7,584 bases of DNA from an uncultured euryarchaeote (GTDB taxonomy: Archaea; Thermoplasmatota; Poseidoniia; Poseidoniales; Poseidoniaceae), in assembly GCA_937892665.1 (NCBI GenBank), contig CALBJF010000240.1, positions 1 through 7,584 of the forward strand, given 5' to 3'. A program made the translations under genes and the position numbers. Positions within the stretch are counted from its first letter, which is position 1; each line of letters starts with the position of its first letter. The notes below the pieces were generated by a model that saw only the letters and a list, made by a program, of their open reading frames with translations, was not told the DNA's origin and made no database searches. Shown piece by piece: positions 1 to 6,134 of this stretch.

Positions 1-158
1 CTCTAAGAGGTGAACTTGCACTCAAGGCAACTCAAATTGGAGTTATGCAAGCGGCGCCTGGAACCAATCAAGGAGATACCGGTTGGTATGTAGATGCCAG
101 TACTGAATTACAACAATGGAACGTAGGTTCCGATGGTTCCTGGTCTCGACTCCAGTGA
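1..158 (+). CDS. C-terminal tail of an unidentified upstream protein (partial)
   Basis: An open frame enters from the left edge (first complete codon at base 3) and ends at TGA 156-158, giving the last 51 residues of a protein. The tail is rich in Gly, Gln, Trp and Ser (for example GDTGWYVDAS and WNVGSDGSWSRLQ). The other two forward frames are interrupted early by stops (TAA at 4-6, TGA at 11-13), so this is the only coherent coding frame here. I do not recognise the family. The Trp/Gly/Ser-rich ending resembles a beta-rich extracellular or repeat domain, but that is only an impression. Its main use is positional: its stop lies 26 bases before the ATG at 185, which argues that the next gene starts at 185 and not at the ATG at 116, inside this frame. 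Confidence 0.5.
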   Translation, partial: LRGELALKATQIGVMQAAPGTNQGDTGWYVDASTELQQWNVGSDGSWSRLQ

Positions 159-173
159 ATTTGTATCGCTTTA

Positions 174-184
174 GTGGTGTCAGT
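174..184 (+). promoter_or_regulatory. Ribosome binding site deciding the start at 185
   Basis: GGTG at 176-179 lies 5 bases before ATG 185 and matches the core of the anti-Shine-Dalgarno complement (AGGAGGTGAT). The same GGTG core precedes three other genes in this window. The alternative ATG at 116 has no such motif and lies inside the preceding frame. Confidence 0.45.
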
Positions 185-2161
185 ATGGGGATTGAAGAGC
201 ACCGTGATTGGGACTTAGTAGACTATTCTCAGCTCCTATCAGGAGGTCTTTTTCCACCGGATTTCATGTGGGGTGTTGCGACCGCTTCTCACCAAATTGA
301 AGGCGGGAATACGAACAACTGGTCCGCCTTTGAGCCACGGTCAAAAAGTGGCCAACTCAGCGGTGATGCTTGCGATCATTGGAATCGAAAGGAAGGAGAT
401 ATCCAACTGATCAAAGACCTGAATGTTTCGCATTACAGATTTTCAATAGAATGGAGTCGTATCGAGCCTCAACAAGGAAACTGGGATGACGATGCCATTC
501 AATGGTATTCCAACCTAGTCGACCAACTTCTTGCAAAAGGCATCCAACCCATGGCTACTCTCCATCATTTCACACACCCTCTCTGGTGGGATGAAAAAGG
601 AGCCTTTGAGAAAGAAGACAATCTTGAGGATTGGGTTCGTTTCTGTGTGAAAATGTTTGAGGTTCTAAGTGACCGAGTGGATTGGTGGTGCACCATCAAC
701 GAACCCGCAGTTTTTGCTTCGATGGGATATGTCTTGGGAGAGTTCCCACCAGGTGAACGTTCATTCAAGAAAACCAGAATCGTTTCCACCAATCTTATGA
801 TTGCTCATGCTCGTTGCTATCAAGAACTGAAATCCATGAAGAATGGCGAGCGTACTCATATCGGATTGGTGAAGAACATCAATCTCTTCGATCCATACCG
901 TCGTTGGAATCCATTGCACCGATTCCAAGCACGACTTCTCGATGGAATGTTCAATCTTTGTTGGATTAAAGGATTGATGACAGGACGATTCAAGGCGCCA
1001 TCAGCTCTGCGTTCAAAGGAGATTCCAGGACTAAAAGGAAGTAGTGATTTCATTGGAGTCAATTACTATACTCATCTTCTTGCCACTCCGTTCATGCCGA
1101 CAAAAGTCGATATCGATCCATTGATTCGCCCTTGGGAAGAACGAACTGATTTCAGATACCCGATGTATGCTGAAGGTTTACGACGTGCTTTTGATATGGT
1201 TTCATGCCTAAATCTTCCAATCATTGTCACAGAAAACGGAGTTGCAGATGACGATGACGACATGCGTCCAGAACATATTCGGCGCCACTTACAAATCACC
1301 GGAGAAGCCATTGCTGATGGAATGGATATTCGTGGATTTTATCATTGGAGTCTCATGGATAATTTCGAGTGGGCTGAAGGCTATGACCAACGATTCGGCC
1401 TCTATCATGTGGACTTTGAAACCAAAGAACGAAGGCTAAAAGAGAGTGGTGCGTTGTATTCTGGGATTGTTAAAGCACACCGCATGCCTCAAGTTGTTAT
1501 CCTGGCAGGTGGATTGGGAACTCGTCTCGGTGAACGGACAAAACAAGTGCCAAAATCTCTTATTGACGTATCTGGAAAACCTATTCTTTCTCACATTCTT
1601 GATTGGGCGAGTGCTCAAGGGTGCATGGAGGCTCTGATTCTAACAGGGCATTTGGGTGAACAATTCGATGGTTTCCGGCATGAAGGAATGGCTCTTACCT
1701 TTCATCAAGAATCAGAGCAACTTGGGACTGGGGGTGCGCTGTGGAATGCTCGACACCTTCTTCAAGACCGATTTATTTTACTCTGGGGCGATGATTTCCA
1801 CCCAGTGGATTATGGAAAACTCGTCGCTTATCATGAACAAGTATCCTCTCCGTTAACCCTTACTGTGACGACGGAACATGATGAGATGAATCTTCTACAC
1901 ATTGATGGGAAAATCTCTCAATACGATAAGAGTAAATCACCACCGAGTGAATTCAATGGCTATGAATCAGGAACCAGTGTCGTAGAGAAAGTGATTCTCC
2001 TCGAACACGGTAGAGATGGGAAATGGAGTTGGGAAGAAACAGTCTATCCAAAAATGTCCATGAAAGCCTCGGCTTATTTGGATAACACGACGTTTTGGGA
2101 TATGGGGACTCCTGAACGTTTGGCACGATTAGAGAAATTCTTGAACAAAACCAGCCTCTGA
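185..2161 (+). CDS. Fusion: GH1 beta-glycosidase + sugar-1-phosphate nucleotidyltransferase
   Basis: A predicted cytoplasmic protein of 658 residues, with no signal peptide. Residues about 12-430 are a full GH1 glycosidase, which cleaves beta-glucosides or beta-galactosides with retention. Visible features are the opening FPPDFMWGVATASHQIEGG with Q37, H128 in TLHHFTHP, acid/base E173 in TINEP, nucleophile E350 in IVTENG, and W388/E395/W396 in WSLMDNFEWAEGYDQRFG. The NFEW form is typical of enzymes on unphosphorylated sugars, not 6-phospho-glycosidases. Residues about 434-658 are a full NTP-transferase: the nucleotide loop LAGGLGTRLGERTKQVPKSL (440-459), LGTGGAL, GDD with probable metal ligand D536, and WDMGTPERL near the end. 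It resembles HddC/mannose-1-phosphate guanylyltransferase-type enzymes (NTP + sugar-1-P to NDP-sugar + PPi). The GH1 C-terminus reaches the second domain with virtually no linker. M434 is an in-frame ATG at 1484 without a convincing ribosome site. Domain calls are firm; sugar and nucleotide specificity are unknown. Confidence 0.9.
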   Translation: MGIEEHRDWDLVDYSQLLSGGLFPPDFMWGVATASHQIEGGNTNNWSAFEPRSKSGQLSGDACDHWNRKEGDIQLIKDLNVSHYRFSIEWSRIEPQQGNWDDDAIQWYSNLVDQLLAKGIQPMATLHHFTHPLWWDEKGAFEKEDNLEDWVRFCVKMFEVLSDRVDWWCTINEPAVFASMGYVLGEFPPGERSFKKTRIVSTNLMIAHARCYQELKSMKNGERTHIGLVKNINLFDPYRRWNPLHRFQARLLDGMFNLCWIKGLMTGRFKAPSALRSKEIPGLKGSSDFIGVNYYTHLLATPFMPTKVDIDPLIRPWEERTDFRYPMYAEGLRRAFDMVSCLNLPIIVTENGVADDDDDMRPEHIRRHLQITGEAIADGMDIRGFYHWSLMDNFEWAEGYDQRFGLYHVDFETKERRLKESGALYSGIVKAHRMPQVVILAGGLGTRLGERTKQVPKSLIDVSGKPILSHILDWASAQGCMEALILTGHLGEQFDGFRHEGMALTFHQESEQLGTGGALWNARHLLQDRFILLWGDDFHPVDYGKLVAYHEQVSSPLTLTVTTEHDEMNLLHIDGKISQYDKSKSPPSEFNGYESGTSVVEKVILLEHGRDGKWSWEETVYPKMSMKASAYLDNTTFWDMGTPERLARLEKFLNKTSL

Positions 2162-2959
2162 AGGTTGGACTAAAACAGCTCGGGGTAAGATACCCTCATC
2201 TTCAACAAGAACCAGAATCATCCCCCCAAATCCACCACCCATCATACGAGCCCCGAAAACTCCTGGTGTGTTTTGAAGAATCATCACTTGTTGATCAATC
2301 TCTTCCAAACTTACCCCGATCGTTCGCAATGATTCATGAGAGCCATTGAGGAGCAATCCTAATTCTTCGGGAGAAGATCTAATTGCTTTTGTAACACGTT
2401 GATTTTCTTCTTTGACATGTCTGTTCTTGATTTGTTCCTCGACAGATTTCCGATAGTTCATTTCTCCCAATGTTCTGTGTATTTTGGAGTCAATAAGTTT
2501 GAACACATGAGATTCTGATAGGTGGTGGTGAGTTGTTGTATTCGTTGAAAAATCGATTAATGTCGCATGATTGGGCTTGGAAAACATCATTGCCATTTGA
2601 TCGAGTAAACCGCACTCGGTTCCAAGAACGACATGTTCGATTCGTTGTGCTTCACGACATGCCTGGAATGAATCAATGTCCTTGTCAATGCAAAGAACAA
2701 TTGCTAAACACAGAGCAGCCGAAGAAGACATTCCTGCTCCTATTGGAATCTCGCTTGTTACAGTTAGTTGAGCAGGCCACCCTTTCGCTTCCTTCCACAG
2801 GGAAACAATCGTGCTTTCACCTTCAAATCCTTCAGCTATTGCTGTTGCTTTGAGAGTAAGACGTTGAGGTGCTGCAAAAGCAAAGGCGAGGCCACCTGCA
2901 TAATCTGTATGCTCGCCTATGATGTTGATACGTGCAGGAATTGAAGCAATCCGATGCAT
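2129..2959 (-). CDS. Compact galactokinase-type GHMP sugar kinase
   Basis: A predicted 276-residue ATP-dependent sugar kinase of the GHMP superfamily, probably phosphorylating the anomeric hydroxyl as galactokinases do. The sugar-recognition motif RINIIGEHTDYAGG is at 10-23, with R10 matching the galactokinase catalytic Arg. The ATP-loop motif IPIGAGMSSSAAL is at 71-83, GLLDQMA with the probable catalytic base D120 at 117-123, and the C-terminal glycine motif GARMMGGGFGGM at 236-247. The stretches around DSKIHRTL and GSHESLRTI also follow galactokinases. Galactokinases are usually about 350-400 residues, so this is a short form with all motifs present. ATG 2959 is chosen because it has AGGTGG 7 bases upstream and follows the preceding stop by 11 bases; an upstream in-frame ATG at 2998 would overlap that gene. 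It lies tail-to-tail with the glycosidase-nucleotidyltransferase fusion, overlapping it by 33 bases, and would supply sugar-1-phosphate. The true sugar (galactose, glucose, another hexose or heptose) is not readable. Confidence 0.85.
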   Translation of the reverse strand: MHRIASIPARINIIGEHTDYAGGLAFAFAAPQRLTLKATAIAEGFEGESTIVSLWKEAKGWPAQLTVTSEIPIGAGMSSSAALCLAIVLCIDKDIDSFQACREAQRIEHVVLGTECGLLDQMAMMFSKPNHATLIDFSTNTTTHHHLSESHVFKLIDSKIHRTLGEMNYRKSVEEQIKNRHVKEENQRVTKAIRSSPEELGLLLNGSHESLRTIGVSLEEIDQQVMILQNTPGVFGARMMGGGFGGMILVLVEDEGILPRAVLVQPSEAGFVQEFL

Positions 2960-2966
2960 TCTTTTC

Positions 2967-2972
2967 CCACCT
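2967..2972 (-). promoter_or_regulatory. Ribosome binding site overlapping the upstream stop codon
   Basis: On the minus strand AGGTGG uses the last two bases of the DNase-like gene's TAG stop (2973-2971) and ends 7 bases before ATG 2959. This fits translational coupling between the two genes and decides the kinase start. Confidence 0.55.
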
Positions 2973-3933
2973 ACTCGATGCGTTCTAGATCGAACCAAAC
3001 AGGATAATGATCTGAGACGTTTGAACTCGACATGTCTCGATCTACACCCCAGCGGCCAAAGAATCTACCATCGATATCACCAGTCATCACAACTCGGTCA
3101 TATGCACAATGACTGTTTGAGGAATATGCTGTATCTGCCGTATCTGGTACGACCCACAGGTATTGTGGTTGACGAAGTGAAAGTTGATTCAGTTCATATG
3201 TTGATGCATAACTGCAATCTGCATTGAAATCACCAAGTAAAATGACATGCTCCTGTGTACGGTTTTCTAAATATGTTTCAACAACATCATGTAACGCTGA
3301 GGTTTCATTCACTGCTTCAGAAGGTTTGGTATGTACCGTAATGAAAGTCATATTTTCAGTGACGGAGTTGTTTAAATTCATCATTCCAAAGTTGGCAATA
3401 AAAGGTTCACGCTGGAACGAATCATCTTCTGAGTCATTGTGCAACCATGATTCGTTTGGAACAAAGACCGATTCTCTGTAATAAAATGCATATTGTTCTT
3501 GGCTCCCACTATCATCTTCCTGAAGTCCAGATCGTTCACTTAGAACCATGGCATATGTCTCATTCCCATATTGATTGATAGCATCAAGGAAATCATAGGG
3601 GACTGTTGAATCAATATCTTTGATCTCTTGAACAACAACCATGTCATAGCGATGAACTATTTCGACTAATTCTGCGACAACCTCTGCTTTACCCATCTTC
3701 GTTTCTCCAAATACTTTGATGTTGAACGTAGCAATGCGTGCGACATCTTCGCGAGATAATGATTCGCCTCGAGCATCGGTGCCATTATTCTCGTTATCGG
3801 ATTCGATCTCGACCACAACAGTTCGCCACAGAGGGCTATCGTCTTGTTGAACCAATAACTGGATAGTGATAGGGAACAGGAGCAAAAGGGTCACTAACAT
3901 AACCCCTTGCAGTGCTCCGTCGAAACGACCCAT
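2971..3933 (-). CDS. Membrane-anchored DNase I-like endonuclease (EEP superfamily)
   Basis: A predicted 320-residue protein with one N-terminal hydrophobic segment (about residues 11-28, VMLVTLLLLFPITIQLLV), then an acidic linker and an outward-facing catalytic domain (about 65-318). It would cleave double-stranded DNA with divalent metal. Compared from memory with mammalian DNase I, the landmarks match in order: TFNIKVFGETKM (N71), VVVQEIKD (E103), EQYAFYYRE (E146), FQREPF (R175), TVHTKPSEAV (H201), LLGDFNADCSY (D235, N237), SHCAYDRVV and SDHYP (D308, H309). The only two cysteines, C240 and C276, fall where DNase I has its essential disulfide (C173-C209); the smaller C101-C104 pair is absent. 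There are nine Asn-X-Ser/Thr sequons. No lipobox is seen; the segment may be an anchor or a cleaved signal. ATG 3933 is preferred because it starts directly before the hydrophobic segment and has a TATA-like box 28-33 bases upstream; an in-frame ATG at 3990 would add 19 polar residues. The sugar kinase follows 11 bases later, so co-transcription is likely. Confidence 0.85.
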   Translation of the reverse strand: MGRFDGALQGVMLVTLLLLFPITIQLLVQQDDSPLWRTVVVEIESDNENNGTDARGESLSREDVARIATFNIKVFGETKMGKAEVVAELVEIVHRYDMVVVQEIKDIDSTVPYDFLDAINQYGNETYAMVLSERSGLQEDDSGSQEQYAFYYRESVFVPNESWLHNDSEDDSFQREPFIANFGMMNLNNSVTENMTFITVHTKPSEAVNETSALHDVVETYLENRTQEHVILLGDFNADCSYASTYELNQLSLRQPQYLWVVPDTADTAYSSNSHCAYDRVVMTGDIDGRFFGRWGVDRDMSSSNVSDHYPVWFDLERIE

Positions 3934-3960
3934 GGTGGGTTGTAAGGACTCTACATTATC

Positions 3961-3966
3961 AATATA
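3961..3966 (-). promoter_or_regulatory. TATA-like box upstream of the DNase I-like gene
   Basis: On the minus strand TATATT lies 28-33 bases before ATG 3933, within a wider AT-rich run. An archaeal TATA box sits about 26 bases before the transcription start, so transcription would begin within a few bases of this ATG and give a leaderless or near-leaderless message. The same AT-rich block read on the plus strand (AATATA) could place a start near 3990, about 33 bases before the gene at 4023. This assumes an archaeal host and is motif-only evidence. Confidence 0.3.
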
Positions 3967-4022
3967 CAGCCCCTTATCAGGAGAAACCATAGGTTCTTCA
4001 CGCGGTTGATAATGGCCACGTC

Positions 4023-4844
4023 ATGGTAGAAGAGATTACTCCCGAACAAGCACAAGAAATTGTTTCAATGCTTACTCAAGGAGGAGCCATGGAATCAATC
4101 AACACATCCCTTGCTCTTGGAATTCTCCCTCTCGTTGAATCGATAGGAGATTACGAACTTCTTCAGAGATTGGTCGAACACGCCGGTGTTGTTGCTAACG
4201 ACGATATTGAGAGAGGGTGGGCTCATTTTGAGATGTTGAAACGAAATCAAGGATCTATCGATGATGTTGCAGAACTTGCTTTCAAAGCGGAATCGATCGA
4301 AAATGGTGAAGCGCTTGCAGCAGGTGTCCTTCACCACCACGCCCTCATGCTTCTTTCGATGGACGAAATTGATGGCGCTCAGGCCTCTGTCCGCCGTTCA
4401 CTCACACTAAGAGAGAAGTTAGAAGATAAGGAAGGAATCATCTTTGGATTGGCCGTTCTTTCTCGTTGCGCTCGAGCGAATGAGGATTGGGAAACAGCAA
4501 TCATTCATGATACTCGAAGACTCGAATTAGCAGTCAACAAACAAAACGACATCCTCCAAATGGAAGCGATGGCTGATGTTGCTCATGCGCAAGCAAGCCT
4601 TGGTGAACTTGCAACAGCCTCTGAAATGTATCAAGATAGTCTCGATATTGCGAAATCAATGGAACATCCAGCAGGTCATCTTGTTGCGAGTTGGGGTTTG
4701 GCGGATCTTGCAGAAATTGAGACTCGTTTTGATGATGCACTGCTCCTCCTCTCTGACACAATGCACCTGTTTATGCAACTTGGAATCGCTACTCCGCCCC
4801 TCCTGAAAAAGCGACTCCACGCGCTGACGAACGTTGAGAAATAG
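4023..4844 (+). CDS. TPR-like helical repeat protein
   Basis: A predicted soluble, acidic protein of 273 residues, almost wholly alpha-helical. About four helix-turn-helix repeats spaced roughly 40 residues apart follow the TPR pattern of small and large hydrophobic positions: about 98-131 (HHHALMLLSMDEIDGAQASV), 137-172 (GLAVLSRCARANEDWETAI), 178-213 (MADVAHAQASLGELATASEM) and 218-253 (WGLADLAEIETRFDDAL). TPR arrays bind other proteins; the partner is unknown and no catalytic domain is attached. There is no signal peptide or membrane segment. ATG 4023 has no ribosome site; an in-frame ATG at 4089 is preceded by AAGGAGGAG (4078-4086) with 4 bases of spacing, which would give 251 residues and lose the first 22 (ITPEQAQEIVSMLTQGG region). 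The gene is divergent from the DNase-like gene and lies 60 bases before the flavin monooxygenase on the same strand, so it may be the first gene of that transcript or simply adjacent. Confidence 0.75.
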   Translation: MVEEITPEQAQEIVSMLTQGGAMESINTSLALGILPLVESIGDYELLQRLVEHAGVVANDDIERGWAHFEMLKRNQGSIDDVAELAFKAESIENGEALAAGVLHHHALMLLSMDEIDGAQASVRRSLTLREKLEDKEGIIFGLAVLSRCARANEDWETAIIHDTRRLELAVNKQNDILQMEAMADVAHAQASLGELATASEMYQDSLDIAKSMEHPAGHLVASWGLADLAEIETRFDDALLLLSDTMHLFMQLGIATPPLLKKRLHALTNVEK

Positions 4845-4893
4845 GTCAGATGAGCGTCGAACTGGTTATGTCCTTTGATTTCATGGCAAGAAC

Positions 4894-4899
4894 AGGTGA
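4894..4899 (+). promoter_or_regulatory. Ribosome binding site deciding the start at 4905
   Basis: AGGTGA at 4894-4899 is an exact 6-base match to the anti-Shine-Dalgarno complement, 5 bases before ATG 4905. The upstream in-frame TTG at 4875 has no comparable site. Confidence 0.6.
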
Positions 4900-4904
4900 G
4901 ACGT

Positions 4905-6134
4905 ATGGAGCACGATATTTTCTTCTCCATCAGTCAAACTCCAGACCATGAGGGGCATATCCCCTCAGAGCAAACCATGTTCAAGAACTACTTTCAGCAA
5001 CTTACTCTCGCAGACGAACTTGGATTTGGCGTCGGCTGGATTGCACAATCTCATCTTTCAACTGAAACTCAAAAATCAAACAGCAGACCTGTTGTTCCAC
5101 ATTGGAAAGGAGAGGTGGGTCTCTGTACCGATTTCCCACAACTTGCAATGGAATCGTTCCGACAGACAAGCCGCATTGAAATCGGAAGTGCAGTTGTGTC
5201 TATTCTTGCATCAGGAGGGCCGATTGCTCAAGCAGAACGTATCGCCAATACATTGCAACTTCTTGCTGTCAAAGGTGACGAGAGGAAACTGCATGTTGGG
5301 TTCTCTGCAGGACGATTTGAATTCATGGCTCGGCCATATGGAATCGTTCCAAGAACTCCAACAGAAGAAGCTGCTTGGCCAGCGCTACGGGGACAGATTT
5401 TCCTCGAAGCAAGTGAAATCTTCTTGAGGTTACTTAGGGGCGACGTTGTTCACTCTGATGAGATTCGCTCAACAGTACTTACGCGGGATAACTTCCGTAG
5501 TGATGGGGATTGGGAAAAGGTGCAAAATGCACATGGTTCGAAAGACGATTCCATAACCATTGATCGAAGATATGTGTTTGAAGACATTCGAATTGTCCCG
5601 AACAAATTTGATAGGAATAAATTGGTCTTAGTCGCAGGTACTCATGACCCTAAAGCCCAAATTTTTGTCAATAAATATCTCCCTGTTCGGGTGTTCAATC
5701 TCTCCATTACGCAACCTGAAGTCATCGATGCAACACATGAGCGCATGCGTCAATGCTTTCATTCAGATGGTGGTCAATGGAAGCGTTCTGATATGCCGAG
5801 AACCAGTTTCGTGTTCCTTAACGATGAGGATGGATTAACTTCCGAAGAACAACGATCAGCTGCACAGAATGAAGCAGATCTGTCTCTAAGCGCTTATTGG
5901 AATGCCCTAGAAGGAACAATTGATCCTTCAAAGGTGCAAAATGCTGCTCAAAATGCACTCATCGGAAATGTCGAAGATGTTGCTCAGCAATTGGTCGAAC
6001 GTTTCCACCCACAAGACCGAGTTATGGCATGGTTTGATTTCTTTAATCACGATAGTGATCGTGTTTGCCGTAACATGCGTGCTTACATGGAAAAGGTAGT
6101 CCCTCGTGTCGAAGAACTTCTCAAGGATGGATGA
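4905..6134 (+). CDS. Luciferase-like (LLM) flavin-dependent monooxygenase
   Basis: A predicted cytoplasmic enzyme of 409 residues in the bacterial luciferase-like monooxygenase superfamily, TIM-barrel enzymes that use reduced FMN (or, in some branches, F420) with O2 or an organic substrate. The order of landmarks is right: strand 1 and helix with ADELGFGVGWIAQSH (36-50), the SRIEIGSAVVSI strand (89-100), the helix AQAERIANTLQLL (108-120), and RKLHVGFSAGRFE (127-139) followed by the PYGI segment; a C-terminal IGNVEDVAQQL (353-363) is the usual closing helix. Residues 195-230 form an insertion before the ELRVVP-like strand (DIRIVPN). The common EHHF after the first strand reads QSHLSTE. The cofactor branch cannot be decided by eye. 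Its stop overlaps the next ATG by 4 bases, so it is co-translated with the asparaginase-family protein. The substrate is unknown; an oxygenation or ring-opening role in a catabolic route fits the context. Confidence 0.85.
   Translation: MEHDIFFSISQTPDHEGHIPSEQTMFKNYFQQLTLADELGFGVGWIAQSHLSTETQKSNSRPVVPHWKGEVGLCTDFPQLAMESFRQTSRIEIGSAVVSILASGGPIAQAERIANTLQLLAVKGDERKLHVGFSAGRFEFMARPYGIVPRTPTEEAAWPALRGQIFLEASEIFLRLLRGDVVHSDEIRSTVLTRDNFRSDGDWEKVQNAHGSKDDSITIDRRYVFEDIRIVPNKFDRNKLVLVAGTHDPKAQIFVNKYLPVRVFNLSITQPEVIDATHERMRQCFHSDGGQWKRSDMPRTSFVFLNDEDGLTSEEQRSAAQNEADLSLSAYWNALEGTIDPSKVQNAAQNALIGNVEDVAQQLVERFHPQDRVMAWFDFFNHDSDRVCRNMRAYMEKVVPRVEELLKDG

Noticed and set aside
116..184. Start of the glycosidase-nucleotidyltransferase at ATG 116 (23 more residues)
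   Set aside because: It would overlap the upstream reading frame that ends at 158, lacks a ribosome site, and adds residues that do not match the GH1 start. ATG 185 has GGTG at correct spacing.
1484..2161. Separate nucleotidyltransferase gene starting at the in-frame ATG 1484
   Set aside because: No stop separates it from the GH1 domain and no convincing ribosome site precedes it. A hidden stop lost by a sequencing error cannot be excluded, and internal initiation remains possible.
2533..2853. 106-residue plus-strand open frame opposite the kinase gene
   Set aside because: It is antisense to intact GHMP motifs and its translation ends in a low-complexity Leu run typical of a shadow frame.
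2960..2998. Start of the sugar kinase at ATG 2998 on the minus strand
   Set aside because: It overlaps the DNase-like gene by 28 bases and adds 13 basic residues foreign to the family; ATG 2959 has AGGTGG upstream.
4875..4904. Start of the flavin monooxygenase at TTG 4875
   Set aside because: ATG 4905 has an exact AGGTGA site 5 bases upstream and begins right at the first barrel strand.
4850..4951. Small 33-residue open frame between the TPR-like gene and the monooxygenase
   Set aside because: It runs mostly over the start of the monooxygenase in another frame, has no ribosome site and shows no recognisable motif.
4948..5427. 159-residue open frame on the plus strand inside the monooxygenase
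   Set aside because: It lies wholly within a well-supported gene in another frame and its composition (runs of Leu, Gln, Ser, Lys) looks like a frame shadow.
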